A stretch of 64,000 nucleotides of DNA from Thermoflavifilum sp. (GCF_014961315.1 NZ_CP063141.1:682001-746000), one strand, 5' to 3'; shown: positions 37,823-47,657, counted from the first letter of the stretch. The notes: generated by a model from the letters alone, not told the origin. Program-made: numbers and translations.

Positions 37823-40800
37823 TCAGGCCTCCCGACCATGGCAGTGCTTGTATTTCTTTCCGCTGCCGCATGGACAGGGGTCGTTGCGGCCAATCTTGGG
37901 GCCCACCCGCACGGGCTCGTGCTTTTCGGGCTCGCCATTGGTTACCAACTCACCCTCCCCGTTTACATATTGCCGACCATATTGTTCTTTGGAGGTACGC
38001 ATCCGGCTCATATCGGTACGCTGCTCATGCCCTTCACGTATGGCAGGACGTTGCTGCTGTTGCCCATCGGCCACCGGCAGCGAAGCCCGGCACAGGAAGG
38101 AAACGATTTCCTGATGCGTTTCGCTGTCCATTTGCTTGAACAGATTAAAGGCCTCCATCTTGTAGATCACCAGCGGGTCTTTCTGTTCATATACCGCGCT
38201 CTGCACGGATTGCTTCAGGTCGTCCATGGCGCGAAGATGCTCTTTCCAGGCTTCATCGATCAGCGCCAGGAAGGTGTTTTTCTCCAGCGCATGAATGAGT
38301 TCCACGCCCCGGGTGTCGATGATTTTTTTGAGGTTCGCAATGATATTCAGGCCTTTTTTTCCGTCGGTAAACGGAATAGCGATATGCTCAATCCGATCGC
38401 CCTGTTCTTTAAAAATCTGTTCTACAATGGGAAATACCTGCTGAATCAGCACCTGTTTTTTCTGCTGATAGTGACGAACGATTTCCTGGTACAGTTTTTC
38501 GGTTAGTTCTCGTTCATCCTGTTCTTCCAGCTCTTCAGGCGTGATGGCGGTTTCAAACCCGAATAATTTGATGATTTCCAGGGCAAACTCTTCGTGATGG
38601 CTTTCGTTCTTATGCCTGACAATCAGGTTCTGGGCCACATCATAAAATGCATTATCCAGATCCACGGCCAGTCGGTCGCCATACAGGGCATGGTTACGTT
38701 TGGTGTAGATGATGTTGCGTTGTTTGTTCATCACATCATCGTATTCAAGCAGGCGTTTGCGGATGCCGAAGTTATTTTCCTCCACTTTTTTCTGTGCCCG
38801 TTCGATGGATTTGGAAATCATGCGGTGCTGGATCACTTCTCCTTCTTTATATCCCATTTTATCCATCAACGCAGCAATGCGGTCGGAGCCGAACATGCGC
38901 ATCAGATCATCTTCGAGCGACACGAAGAACTGGGAGGTACCTGGGTCGCCCTGGCGGCCTGCCCGTCCGCGCAGCTGGTTATCGACCCGGCGGCTCTCAT
39001 GCCGTTCCGTGCCGATGATGGCCAGTCCTCCTGCTTCTTTCACACCCGGACCCAATTTGATATCGGTACCCCGGCCGGCCATATTGGTGGCGATGGTCAC
39101 CTTGCCGGCCAGTCCGGCCTCGGCGATGATCTGGGCTTCGCGCTGGTGCTGCTTGGCGTTGAGCACGTTGTGAGGAATTTTTTTCTGGGTGAGCATGCGG
39201 CTCAACAGTTCCGAGACCTCCACCGAAGTGGTGCCCACCAGCACCGGACGGCCTGCTTTTCGTAACCGTTCAATTTCTTCGATGACTGCGCGGTATTTTT
39301 CACGTTTGGTTTTATAGACCAGATCCTGAAAATCTTGTCTGATCATGGGTTTGTTGGTGGGGATGATCGAAACATCCAGCTTGTAGATTTCCCAGAACTC
39401 GGTGGCTTCGGTGGCAGCCGTACCGGTCATACCCGCCAGCTTGTGATACATGCGGAAGTAATTCTGCAGGGTGATGGTGGCAAAGGTTTGGGTTGCAGCC
39501 TCCACCTTGACGTTTTCTTTGGCTTCGATGGCCTGGTGTAATCCTTCGGAATAACGCCGGCCTTCGAGGATACGGCCCGTTTGTTCATCCACAATTTTCA
39601 CCTTGCCGTCGATGACCACATAATCCACATCCCGTTCAAACAGGGTATAAGCCCGCAGAAGCTGCTGAACGGTATGGATACGTTCGGCTTTGATGGCGAA
39701 ATCGCGCATCAGCTCATCCTTCTTTTGCAATTTTTCTTCCGGGCTAAGCGGGGCATTTTCGATTTCTGCGATTTCCGCACCGATATCGGGCAATACAAAG
39801 AAGTTGGGATCCTCGCCGGCACGGGTGATCTCGTGTATCCCTTTATCGGTAAGTTCAACGATATTGTTTTTTTCATCGATGACGAAGTACAGCTCTTCAT
39901 CCACAAATGGCATTTCCTTTTGCTGATCGGCCATGTAGTGGTTTTCAGCCTTCTGCAGGATGACTTTGATGCCGGTTTCGCTGAGGTATTTGATCAGTGC
40001 ACTGTTTTTAGGCAGCCCTCGATAGGCGCGCAGCAGGGCCAGTCCACCGGTTCGGTAATCGTCTTTCCCTTCGGCAATGAGTTTTTTGGCTTCGTTGAGG
40101 AATTTGTTGACAACTTTTTTCTGCAATTCCACCAGCCGTTCCACCCGTGGCTTGAGTTCATAAAACTGTTGCTCTTCACCCTGGGGCACCGGGCCGGAGA
40201 TAATCAAAGGCGTACGGGCATCGTCGATCAACACACTATCCACTTCATCTACGATAGCATAATGGTGTTTGCGCTGCACGATTTCATCGACGCTGTGCAC
40301 CATGTTGTCGCGCAGGTAGTCGAAGCCGAATTCATTGTTGGTGCCATAGGTGATATCGGCCAGGTAGGCCTGTCGGCGCTGGGGCGTGCTGGGTTCATAT
40401 TTGTCGATGCAATCTACCGTGATACCCAGAAATTCGAATATGGGCGCATTCCATTCCTGGTCGCGCCGGGCCAGATAGTCGTTCACCGTAACGATGTGCA
40501 CACCCTCACCGGCCAGGGCATTCAGGTAGGCCGGCAGAGTAGCTACCAGCGTCTTCCCTTCACCGGTAGCCATTTCGGCGATCTTACCCTGGTGCAGCAC
40601 CACGCCGCCGATGAGCTGGACATCGAAATAAATCATATCCCATTTCACCGGATTACCCGCGGCTTCCCAGCTGGTACTGTACACCACCTCATCGCCTTCA
40701 ATCCGGATATATTTTTTCTGCGTAGCCAGTCGGCGATCCAGATCGGTAGCCCGGGCACGCAACTCGTCATGGGTGGCAAAGCGCCGGGTGGTTTCTTTCA

Positions 40801-41146
40801 TCACCGCAAAAGCCTCGGGCAGGATTTCATTGAGCACTTCTTCGATCTGCTCATCGCGTTCTTTCTTCAATTTATCGACCTCCTGATACAGGGCATCTTT
40901 TTCCGCCACCGCCTCATCGGGAAGCGCATCGGCTTGCTGCTGCACCTCGCGAATCCGGGCATCGATATCCGAAAGATGTTCCTGTATGCGTTGTTTGAAC
41001 TCCTGTGTCTTGGCCCGCAGCTCATCATTGGTCAAACTGCTGAGTTGCTCGTAGATCGCATTGATTTGTTCGACTATGGGCTGGATTTGTTTGACATCGC
41101 GCTCAAACTTATTCCCACCGAACAGTCTGGTCAATATCCCCATCAT
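37823..41146 (-). CDS. secA: Preprotein translocase subunit SecA
   Basis: 1107 residues, longer than the E. coli protein because of insertions typical of Bacteroidota. ATPase motor of Sec export. Walker A is in [14 protein letters not shown], Walker B in [21 protein letters not shown], and NBD2 has [13 protein letters not shown] and [10 protein letters not shown]. The preprotein cross-linking and helical scaffold regions are intact. The C-terminus ends with the zinc-binding SEC-C motif [17 protein letters not shown]. Head of a likely four-gene operon (deoC, SPOR protein, M20 peptidase), although the later genes have no clear functional link to secretion. Confidence 0.98.
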   Translation of the reverse strand: MMGILTRLFGGNKFERDVKQIQPIVEQINAIYEQLSSLTNDELRAKTQEFKQRIQEHLSDIDARIREVQQQADALPDEAVAEKDALYQEVDKLKKERDEQIEEVLNEILPEAFAVMKETTRRFATHDELRARATDLDRRLATQKKYIRIEGDEVVYSTSWEAAGNPVKWDMIYFDVQLIGGVVLHQGKIAEMATGEGKTLVATLPAYLNALAGEGVHIVTVNDYLARRDQEWNAPIFEFLGITVDCIDKYEPSTPQRRQAYLADITYGTNNEFGFDYLRDNMVHSVDEIVQRKHHYAIVDEVDSVLIDDARTPLIISGPVPQGEEQQFYELKPRVERLVELQKKVVNKFLNEAKKLIAEGKDDYRTGGLALLRAYRGLPKNSALIKYLSETGIKVILQKAENHYMADQQKEMPFVDEELYFVIDEKNNIVELTDKGIHEITRAGEDPNFFVLPDIGAEIAEIENAPLSPEEKLQKKDELMRDFAIKAERIHTVQQLLRAYTLFERDVDYVVIDGKVKIVDEQTGRILEGRRYSEGLHQAIEAKENVKVEAATQTFATITLQNYFRMYHKLAGMTGTAATEATEFWEIYKLDVSIIPTNKPMIRQDFQDLVYKTKREKYRAVIEEIERLRKAGRPVLVGTTSVEVSELLSRMLTQKKIPHNVLNAKQHQREAQIIAEAGLAGKVTIATNMAGRGTDIKLGPGVKEAGGLAIIGTERHESRRVDNQLRGRAGRQGDPGTSQFFVSLEDDLMRMFGSDRIAALMDKMGYKEGEVIQHRMISKSIERAQKKVEENNFGIRKRLLEYDDVMNKQRNIIYTKRNHALYGDRLAVDLDNAFYDVAQNLIVRHKNESHHEEFALEIIKLFGFETAITPEELEEQDERELTEKLYQEIVRHYQQKKQVLIQQVFPIVEQIFKEQGDRIEHIAIPFTDGKKGLNIIANLKKIIDTRGVELIHALEKNTFLALIDEAWKEHLRAMDDLKQSVQSAVYEQKDPLVIYKMEAFNLFKQMDSETHQEIVSFLCRASLPVADGQQQQRPAIREGHEQRTDMSRMRTSKEQYGRQYVNGEGELVTNGEPEKHEPVRVGPKIGRNDPCPCGSGKKYKHCHGREA

Positions 41147-41409
41147 GATCGTTCAAAAATTAAATTGGATAATGTGTATGTTTTGTGTCAACCTATTCTG
41201 TAATGAATCGCAAGAACCATACGATTTGCAACATGTGCCAATGTGGCATTCACGACCTGTAAAGTTAAGCAGAATTTCGGGCTCTGCCTGCTTCATACTG
41301 TGAAAACATCGTGAAAGATGAGCCGGCACAAGGGAAAATTTTCCAGCCCTGTTTGCTTTTCGGGTAAATTTTTTCAAGTTTGTGGCACACAACAGCAACG
41401 ACTTCCACT

Positions 41410-42564
41410 ATGATGAAACGAAAATTACGCATGGGCATGGTGGGCGGCGGACAGGGTGCCTTCATTGGTGCTGTGCATCGCATAGCCGCCCGGATGGATG
41501 GACTCATCGACCTGGTCTGCGGGGCTTTCAGCAGCGACCCGGCCCGATCGAAGGCCACCGGCGAATCGCTGTTCCTGCCTGCCGACAGGGTATATGGCTC
41601 TTTTGAAGAAATGATGGAACGCGAAGCACAACTGCCGGAAGGAGAACGCATGGATTTCGTTTCCATCGTCACACCCAATCATCTCCACTTTGCACCGGCA
41701 CGCGCCGCACTGGAAAGAGGCTTTCATGTGGTACTCGACAAGCCCATGACCTTCAACCTGCAGGAAGCCGAACAACTTGCTGCCCTGGTGCAGCGTACAG
41801 GCCTATTATTATGCCTCACCCACACCTATACCGGATATCCCATGGTGAAGGAAGCCCGCCAGATCGTGGCTTCAGGCCGGCTGGGTAAGATCCGTAAGGT
41901 ATATGTGGAGTATCCCCAGGGCTGGCTGAGTGAACCCATTGAAGGCGGAGAAAATAAGCAGGCCAACTGGCGTACCGATCCCGGCAAGAGTGGCATAGCC
42001 GGCTGTATGGGCGATATCGGCACCCATGCCTTCAACCTGGCCGAATATGTAACCGGACTGAAAGTGGTGAAGCTATGCGCGCAGATCAACACGGTGGTAC
42101 CGGGTCGTAAGCTCGACGACGACGGAGCCGTGCTGCTGGTATTTGATAATGGCGCCACAGGTGTACTGATGGCTTCACAGATCGCCGCCGGCGAGGAAAA
42201 CTGTCTGAAGATCCGTGTCTATGGCGAGAAGGGCGGCCTGGAATGGAAACAGGACGAGGCCAACAGCCTCTGGCTGAAATGGCTGCACCAGCCCGCTCAG
42301 CTGCTGCGCACGGGTGGCCCCGAACTGTCGGCATTCGCCCGACATAATACCCGGGTGCCTGCCGGACATCCCGAAGGATATCTGGAAGCTTTCGCCAACC
42401 TGTATCGCAACTTCGCCCTCACCCTGCAGGCCCGCCTCAGCGGCGAAACAGTCCGTCCGGAATGGCTCGACTTCCCCGGCGTGGAAGAAGGGGTCAGGGG
42501 TATGCGTTTCATTGAAAAAGTGATTGAATCGGGCAAGAGTCAACAAAAATGGGTGGAATTTTGA
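41410..42564 (+). CDS. Gfo/Idh/MocA family oxidoreductase
   Basis: 384 residues from the ATG at 41410 (MMKRKLRMGMVGGGQG); an in-frame upstream ATG at 41380 is possible but the dinucleotide-binding strand fits the shorter form. Rossmann motif GMVGGGQGAFIGAVH, the nicotinamide-site segment VSIVTPNHLHFAPA, and the catalytic-type Lys in VLDKPMTFNLQEAEQL. The second domain has GDIGTHAFNLAEYVTGL. NAD(P)-dependent oxidation of a sugar or inositol-like hydroxyl is typical. No Tat signal, so cytoplasmic. First gene of an operon with a TIM barrel isomerase and a DUF1080 protein, the usual company of 3-keto-glycoside metabolism. Confidence 0.94.
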   Translation: MMKRKLRMGMVGGGQGAFIGAVHRIAARMDGLIDLVCGAFSSDPARSKATGESLFLPADRVYGSFEEMMEREAQLPEGERMDFVSIVTPNHLHFAPARAALERGFHVVLDKPMTFNLQEAEQLAALVQRTGLLLCLTHTYTGYPMVKEARQIVASGRLGKIRKVYVEYPQGWLSEPIEGGENKQANWRTDPGKSGIAGCMGDIGTHAFNLAEYVTGLKVVKLCAQINTVVPGRKLDDDGAVLLVFDNGATGVLMASQIAAGEENCLKIRVYGEKGGLEWKQDEANSLWLKWLHQPAQLLRTGGPELSAFARHNTRVPAGHPEGYLEAFANLYRNFALTLQARLSGETVRPEWLDFPGVEEGVRGMRFIEKVIESGKSQQKWVEF

Positions 42565-42613
42565 ATCGGATATTCACTGGAATGCACATTTTTTAGGGTT
42601 AAATCATGAGATC

Positions 42614-43669
42614 ATGAAAACGATTAAAGGCCCTGCCATTTTTCTGGCCCAGTTTATGGGGGATGAACCCCCGTTCAATAATCTGTCGAATATTTGCCGC
42701 TGGGCGGCTTCTCTGGGTTACAAGGGAGTACAGATCCCCACCTGGGACAGCCGGTTGATGGACTTACAAAAGGCGGCTGAAAGCAAAACTTATGCGGATG
42801 AAATTAAAGGCATCGTCCAGGAAGCCGGCCTGGAAATCACGGAGCTGAGCACCCACCTGCAGGGACAACTGGTGGCCGTGCATCCGGCTTACGACGCCTT
42901 GTTCGACAGTTTTGCGCCGCCTGCCTACCGCCATAATCCGAAGGCCCGAACCGAATGGGCTGTCAACCAGCTGAAATATGCAGCTAAAGCCAGTCAACAC
43001 TTAGGACTCACGGCCCATGCTACTTTCAGCGGTGCCTTGCTCTGGCATACCGTTTACCCCTGGCCCCAGCGTCCTGCCGGCCTGGTGAAACAGGGATTCC
43101 AGGAGCTGGCCCGACGCTGGCTGCCCATCCTGAACGAATTCGACCGCTGCGGGGTGGACCTCTGTTATGAAATCCATCCCGGTGAAGACCTGCACGACGG
43201 GGTGACTTATGAACGCTTTCTGGAAGCTACCGGCCATCATCCCCGCGCCTGCTTGCTCTACGACCCCAGCCATTTTGTGCTGCAATGCCTGGATTATCTT
43301 GCCTACATCGATATCTACCACGAAAAAATCAAGATGTTTCACGTCAAAGACGCTGAATTCAACCCTACCGGTCGCAGCGGGGTTTACGGCGGATATCAGG
43401 ACTGGATCGACCGTCCGGGACGTTTTCGCTCCCTGGGCGACGGACAGGTGAATTTCAAGGCCATCTTCAGCAAGCTGGCGCAATATGATTTCCCGGGCTG
43501 GGCCGTACTCGAATGGGAATGCTGCCTGAAACATCCGGAGGATGGCGCCCGCGAAGGAGCCGAATTCATCCGTCGACATATCATCCATGTGACGGAAAAA
43601 GCTTTCGATGATTTTGCCGGCGCCGGCGCCGATGAACAATTGAATAAAAAAGTACTGGGGCTGGATTGA
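42614..43669 (+). CDS. Sugar phosphate isomerase/epimerase-like TIM barrel protein
   Basis: 351 residues from MKTIKGPAIFLAQFMGDEPP at 42614; upstream in-frame codons overlap the oxidoreductase gene and are unlikely. PF01261-type barrel with GYKGVQIPTWDSR, ITELSTHLQGQL, DLCYEIHPGEDLHDG, CLLYDPSHFVLQCLDY, KMFHVKDAEF and VLEWECCLKHPEDGAREG, supplying the Glu/Asp/His metal site. Likely acts on the product of the neighbouring oxidoreductase by isomerisation or epimerisation. It starts 49 nt after that gene and precedes the DUF1080 gene by 25 nt. Confidence 0.92.
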   Translation: MKTIKGPAIFLAQFMGDEPPFNNLSNICRWAASLGYKGVQIPTWDSRLMDLQKAAESKTYADEIKGIVQEAGLEITELSTHLQGQLVAVHPAYDALFDSFAPPAYRHNPKARTEWAVNQLKYAAKASQHLGLTAHATFSGALLWHTVYPWPQRPAGLVKQGFQELARRWLPILNEFDRCGVDLCYEIHPGEDLHDGVTYERFLEATGHHPRACLLYDPSHFVLQCLDYLAYIDIYHEKIKMFHVKDAEFNPTGRSGVYGGYQDWIDRPGRFRSLGDGQVNFKAIFSKLAQYDFPGWAVLEWECCLKHPEDGAREGAEFIRRHIIHVTEKAFDDFAGAGADEQLNKKVLGLD

Positions 43670-43694
43670 TTATTTTACCTAATAAACATAAACC

Positions 43695-44387
43695 ATGCGC
43701 ACATTGCAAATCGCTTTTCTGTGTTCGCTGCTATGCAGCCTTTCCGGGCTTACCCGGGCACAAAGCCCCTCTCGACACGGCTGGATCAGCCTCTTCAACG
43801 GCCACGACCTATCGGGCTGGCATAGCTATCATCAATCCGGTCCAGCTCCGGCCTGGAAAGTCGAAGACGGAGCCATTGTGCTCGACCATAGCGGTGGCGC
43901 CCGGGGAGGCGATCTGGTCAGCAATCAGGAGTACAGCAATTTTGAACTGGAGTTAGCATGGAAGATCAGCAAAGGCGGCAATAGCGGCATCCTTTTTCTG
44001 GTACATGAAGATCCACATATCGGCGCAACCTATTTTTCGGGACCCGAGATGCAGGTGCTCGACAACCAGTATGCCGAGGATAACAAAAATCCCACCCACC
44101 TGGCCGGCTCGCTATATGACCTCATTGCCGCCGACTCCGGCGCCGTTCATCCCTATGGGCAATGGAATCGGGTGCGCATCCGGCTGCTGAATGGACATCT
44201 CACCTTCTGGATGAATGGTAAAAAGGTAGTGCAAACCCAGCTCTGGACACCTCAATGGGACAGTCTGGTGGCGCACAGTAAATTCAAACAATGGCCGGTA
44301 TTTGCCACCTATCATAGCGGACATATCGCCCTGCAGGATCATGGCGACCAGGTATGGTTCCGTGACATCCGGATTAAAGAATTATAA
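43695..44387 (+). CDS. Exported DUF1080 protein (3-keto-disaccharide hydrolase-like)
   Basis: 230 residues with signal peptide (LCSLSGLTRAQ). One DUF1080 concanavalin-like jelly roll: GWISLFNGHDLSGWHSY, WKVEDGAIVL, NFELELAWKISKGGNSGILFLVHED, PEMQVLDNQYAEDN and WNRVRIRLLNGHLTFWMNGKKVV. The family includes enzymes that cleave 3-keto-glycosides after oxidation by Gfo/Idh proteins. Periplasmic or secreted location is expected. Last gene of the operon; only 3 nt separate it from the convergent gene, so any terminator must lie within coding sequence. Confidence 0.93.
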   Translation: MRTLQIAFLCSLLCSLSGLTRAQSPSRHGWISLFNGHDLSGWHSYHQSGPAPAWKVEDGAIVLDHSGGARGGDLVSNQEYSNFELELAWKISKGGNSGILFLVHEDPHIGATYFSGPEMQVLDNQYAEDNKNPTHLAGSLYDLIAADSGAVHPYGQWNRVRIRLLNGHLTFWMNGKKVVQTQLWTPQWDSLVAHSKFKQWPVFATYHSGHIALQDHGDQVWFRDIRIKEL

Positions 44388-44390
44388 GGT

Positions 44391-44867
44391 TCAGGGCTTT
44401 TGTTGCAACTTCTTGCGTTGTTGCCTTTCTTTCAGCTGGTTAATCAACTGATTGGTAAATTCCCGTTCCGCTACAAACAACAGGGCTACCTTGCGCGGCG
44501 GTAATACTTGCTGGAATTGCTGGCGATATTTTTTCCGGATGTTCACCAGCTGCTGTTCATAGGCCAGTTCATCGTTCAGGGCTTCGTTGACCTCTGCATC
44601 ACTTGCCGAGGACAGTCGCTGGGTGTTGAGTTGTTGCTGGCGGTGTTGTTGACGTGCTGCATTCATCTCCTGTTCATACTGGTTGTAAATCGGCCAGAAT
44701 TTTTCGGCTTCCTCCGGCGTAAGATTCAACCGCTGAGAGATATAAGCAATCTTCAGGGATTCAATGCGTTGCAAGGCCCTGGAATTATTTTGAGCGCTGA
44801 GTCGATCGGGACTTAACCAGCAGGCCGTATAGATGAGCATAACCAGATAAAAATACCTGCGCACCAT
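44391..44867 (-). CDS. Exported Spy/CpxP-like periplasmic protein of ECF operon
   Basis: 158 residues with signal peptide (LSPDRLSAQ). The mature protein is helical, with IAYISQRLNLTPEEAEKFWPIYNQYEQEM, the LTPEEAexFwPiYnxy motif common in Bacteroidota periplasmic sensors of ECF loci (LTxxQ-like), then long Gln/Arg-rich helices. It could buffer misfolded protein or metal, or sense envelope stress. Third gene of the sigma/anti-sigma operon, 12 nt after the anti-sigma-like gene. Confidence 0.8.
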   Translation of the reverse strand: MVRRYFYLVMLIYTACWLSPDRLSAQNNSRALQRIESLKIAYISQRLNLTPEEAEKFWPIYNQYEQEMNAARQQHRQQQLNTQRLSSASDAEVNEALNDELAYEQQLVNIRKKYRQQFQQVLPPRKVALLFVAEREFTNQLINQLKERQQRKKLQQKP

Positions 44868-44879
44868 TACCTATGTTTT

Positions 44880-45494
44880 TTATTGCATAAAAGAAGCATC
44901 GGGCACGGAATCCAGGTCTAAATATTCCCGAATATCATCTGCCGTGATGCCGTTATTTTCGGGCAACGACAGGCTGACTGCCTCGCTGCCCAGTTGGCGT
45001 ACAATCCAATCACTGTTGAACAAATCGGTATGTTGTTCCAGATATTGTGCAATTGCTTCTGTTGGGATGTGCTCCAGCCGGGCCTGTAGTGATTGATGGC
45101 GCTGGTGCATCCACCAGCCCATTATACCAAAACCCACCAGGCAGGCTGCCAGCGCATAACTCACCAGTCGTGTGAGCCGTTTCCTCTTTGACCGGACGAC
45201 AGCATCGGTCTGAAGCCTGCGCATGAGCTGCTGAGGGAAGCTTTCAAAATATTGTTCCGGTACAGCAAACGGAACATGGCGAGGCAGCTCTATTTCAGTC
45301 AGCACGGTCTCATCGCGAGATAGGATATCGGAAGATGGTTCCTCCTTTAACCGCTGCAGCAGCTGTTGAGGGAAAGAGGCAAAATAAGCATCCGGTACAT
45401 AAAAATCCGGATGGCCCGGAGGCTGTACCTTTCCACCTGTCAGCCGCAGCCATTCATGGCGAATAGCATCCGTTTCTTCCGTAGGCATAAGCAT
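44880..45494 (-). CDS. Predicted anti-sigma factor-like single-span membrane protein with duplicated N-terminal box
   Basis: 204 residues. The cytoplasmic N-terminal half holds two near-identical boxes: residues 31-49 (FYVPDAYFASFPQQLLQRL) and 76-94 (FAVPEQYFESFPQQLMRRL). One membrane helix at ~110-128 follows (VSYALAACLVGFGIMGWWM), then a ~75-residue periplasmic part. This topology and its place 40 nt after an ECF sigma gene suggest an anti-sigma factor, though it lacks a zinc-finger ZAS motif. The box with VPxxYFxxFPxxL is known to me from other Bacteroidota ECF-linked proteins in a single copy; the doubling is unusual. Confidence 0.7.
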   Translation of the reverse strand: MLMPTEETDAIRHEWLRLTGGKVQPPGHPDFYVPDAYFASFPQQLLQRLKEEPSSDILSRDETVLTEIELPRHVPFAVPEQYFESFPQQLMRRLQTDAVVRSKRKRLTRLVSYALAACLVGFGIMGWWMHQRHQSLQARLEHIPTEAIAQYLEQHTDLFNSDWIVRQLGSEAVSLSLPENNGITADDIREYLDLDSVPDASFMQ

Positions 45495-45534
45495 ATCAGG
45501 GTTTTTTATTTGGACATAAGGGATTTTCCATCGT

Positions 45535-46080
45535 TTAATCGTCTTTTAAATATGCAACAATTTTTTTCACTGCATGATGATAAGAAGCTTTCAAAGCCCC
45601 TTCAGACGTATGCAAAATGCGGCTCATCGTTTCATAAGGCATTTCATCATAATACCGCAAATGAAAGACAATCCGCTGTTTTTCCGGTAATCTCAGTATG
45701 GCCTGTTGTAATTTCCATTCCAGTTTACTTGCATCAAAATGCTTTTCAGCCTTTAATTTGTTCTCCAGGCTGTTTTCCACATCCGAAAGCGAGATAGCTC
45801 TTTTCTTCTTTTGCTGTTCCAGAAAGCTCAAACATTCATTCGTTGCAATCCGATACAGCCAGGTATACAACTGCGATTCCTCACGAAAATCAGACAGGTG
45901 ATGCCAGACTTTTATGAATACATTTTGCAATAAATCATGGGCATCGTCGTGATCAATCACCATCCTGCGAATATGCCAGTACAATTTTTCCTGATAACGC
46001 CTGACCAGCGCCGTAAAGGCTTCCTCACGCGTTTCAGGCGATTTAAATAAAGTTAATAGTTGCTGGTCTGTATACTCCAT
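45535..46080 (-). CDS. ECF-family RNA polymerase sigma factor
   Basis: 181 residues. Region 2 at ~22-90 (YQEKLYWHIRRMVIDHDDAHDLLQNVFIKVWHHLSDF and YTWLYRIATNECLSFLEQQKKK in two pieces) and region 4 at ~125-175 (LPEKQRIVFHLRYYDEMPYETMSRILHTSEGALKASYHHAVKKI cut by the helix-turn-helix). Directs transcription of an envelope-response regulon, probably including its own operon. First gene of sigma, anti-sigma-like and Spy-like genes. Confidence 0.95.
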   Translation of the reverse strand: MEYTDQQLLTLFKSPETREEAFTALVRRYQEKLYWHIRRMVIDHDDAHDLLQNVFIKVWHHLSDFREESQLYTWLYRIATNECLSFLEQQKKKRAISLSDVENSLENKLKAEKHFDASKLEWKLQQAILRLPEKQRIVFHLRYYDEMPYETMSRILHTSEGALKASYHHAVKKIVAYLKDD

Positions 46081-46263
46081 GCGAGTAGATCAACAGGTGG
46101 ATGTAGCAGGTATATCTGCATCGAATATCGAATATCAATTAGACATGCTTTTTCAGTGTGAGTTTAATGAAAACGATGAAAATAAATTTTCATTGCCTGG
46201 TTTAAACTTTTTTTCAACCGGCTAATCTTATACACAAACATTCATTCATTCACCTTTCAATCC

Positions 46264-46593
46264 ATGGTTATGAAAAACACATGCATCGCCGGCTGTTTAG
46301 CGCTCATGATGAGCATTGCAGCCTTTCAAGCCGTATCGGCAAGTCCACATGTTCCTATCCAGGGCGTGAAACATGATGTGAAAGATATCCGTCAGGATCG
46401 GCGCGATATTCGTCATGACAGGAAGGATATTGCACAGGATAAGGCACAATTGCATCGCGACATTCGGCAAGGGCGATATCGTGCCGCCGCACGTCAGGCC
46501 CATGATATTGCTCAGGACAAAAAAGATGTACGGAACGACAGAAAAGACCTGCACCACGATCGCCAGGATCTGAAACAGGATGTAAAACCCTGA
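46264..46593 (+). CDS. Small exported heptad-repeat protein rich in Asp, Arg, Lys, His
   Basis: 109 residues (ATG at 46264, or 46270). Signal peptide (CLALMMSIAAFQAVSASP). The mature part is two blocks of a seven-residue repeat D-[IVL]-x-x-D-[RK]-x: DIRQDRR, DIRHDRK, DIAQDKA at 41-61, and DIAQDKK, DVRNDRK, DLHHDRQ, DLKQDVK at 81-108, joined by QGRYRAAARQAH. This predicts a charged helical hairpin in the periplasm. No known domain is recognised. It is divergent from the ECF sigma gene across a 183-bp gap and could be a target of that sigma, by position only. Confidence 0.75.
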   Translation: MVMKNTCIAGCLALMMSIAAFQAVSASPHVPIQGVKHDVKDIRQDRRDIRHDRKDIAQDKAQLHRDIRQGRYRAAARQAHDIAQDKKDVRNDRKDLHHDRQDLKQDVKP

Positions 46594-46628
46594 TCAGCAA
46601 GTCTGCAAGCAAGCAGGAGAGCCTGAGG

Positions 46629-46660
46629 AAAAATCCCGCTCTGCGTGAGCGGGATTTTTT
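46629..46660. terminator. Bidirectional intrinsic terminator between the heptad-repeat gene and the transketolase gene
   Basis: AAATCCCGCTC (46631-46641) and GAGCGGGATTT (46647-46657) form an 11-bp stem with a 5-nt loop. A plus-strand T-run of six and a minus-strand T-run of five flank it. Confidence 0.88.
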
Positions 46661-46665
46661 ATGAT

Positions 46666-47631
46666 TCAATGTTTTTTCCGCACCAGCACCTTTTCCACGG
46701 CCGCAACGATATGCGCACTGTCCAGTCCGTATTTTTTCAGCAATTCATCGGGTTTTCCACTTTCACCAAAAGTATCTTGCGTACCGATGTATTCGATAGG
46801 CACGGGATGATGACGGGCCGCCACCTGGGCAATGCTATCGCCCAGCCCGCCGTAGATATTATGCTCTTCGGCGGTTACCGCGCAACCGGTTTTCTGAATA
46901 GAACCCAGCACAGCTGCTACATCGAGTGGCTTGATGGTATGCACGTTCCACAGATCCACATGAATACCTTTTTGTTCCAGCTCTCTGGCGGCCTCAATGG
47001 CAATCCATACCAGATGGCCACAGGCGAAGATCGACACATCATCGCCCTCATTCAGCTGCTGAGCTTGCCCGATGACAAAGGGCTCATCGGGTGGCGTGAA
47101 GATGGGCCATTTGGGCCGGCCGAATCGCAGATACACCGGGCCTTCATGATCGGCGATGGCTATGGTAGCCGCCCGGGTTTGATTAAAATCGCAGGGCACC
47201 ACCACGGTCATGCCCGGCAACATTTTCATCAGGCCAATATCTTCTAAAATCTGATGGGTGGCTCCGTCTTCGCCCAGCGTAAGCCCTGCATGCGAAGCAC
47301 AGATTTTGACGTTTTTACCGGAATAAGCAATCGACTGGCGAATCTGGTCATACACCCGACCCGTGGCAAAATTGGCAAAAGTAGTGGCATAAGGAATAAA
47401 CCCGCTGATGGTGAGTCCTGCGGCTACGCCCATCATATTGGCCTCAGCGATGCCGCATTGAAAAAAACGATCGGGAAATGCCTGGATAAATTTCTGCAGC
47501 TTGAGAGAACCTGCCAGATCGGCCGTGAGCGCCACCACACGCGGATTTTTCTTTCCTAATTCATAAATCCCTTCTCCAAAGCCGGAACGGGTATCCTGAT
47601 GACCGAGTACCTGAATATCCTGTAAAGCCAT
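46666..47631 (-). CDS. Transketolase C-terminal (pyrimidine-binding plus C-terminal) subunit
   Basis: 321 residues. Corresponds only to the pyrimidine-binding and C-terminal domains of transketolase; the thiamine-pyrophosphate-binding half is separate. [34 protein letters not shown] holds the catalytic Glu (in two motifs here), followed by [22 protein letters not shown] and the C-terminal domain with [11 protein letters not shown] and [11 protein letters not shown]. Split transketolases work as a complex of both halves. The N-terminal half is not next to it, as it often is in Bacteroidota, and is not in this window. A TATATTTG element upstream suggests separate transcription. Confidence 0.93.
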   Translation of the reverse strand: MALQDIQVLGHQDTRSGFGEGIYELGKKNPRVVALTADLAGSLKLQKFIQAFPDRFFQCGIAEANMMGVAAGLTISGFIPYATTFANFATGRVYDQIRQSIAYSGKNVKICASHAGLTLGEDGATHQILEDIGLMKMLPGMTVVVPCDFNQTRAATIAIADHEGPVYLRFGRPKWPIFTPPDEPFVIGQAQQLNEGDDVSIFACGHLVWIAIEAARELEQKGIHVDLWNVHTIKPLDVAAVLGSIQKTGCAVTAEEHNIYGGLGDSIAQVAARHHPVPIEYIGTQDTFGESGKPDELLKKYGLDSAHIVAAVEKVLVRKKH

Positions 47632-47657
47632 AAACCAGATGATTAACTACGAAAAAA

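Noticed and set aside
39581..41203. Open frame of 540 codons on the plus strand opposite secA
   Set aside because: It is antisense to a clear secA gene and its translation is Ile/Phe/His/Gln-rich without any domain. Such mirror frames arise from the codon bias of the sense gene.
46118..46136. Short tandem repeat CGAATAT in front of the ECF sigma gene
   Set aside because: Only two copies of 7 bp; too short to support a regulatory or variable-repeat claim.
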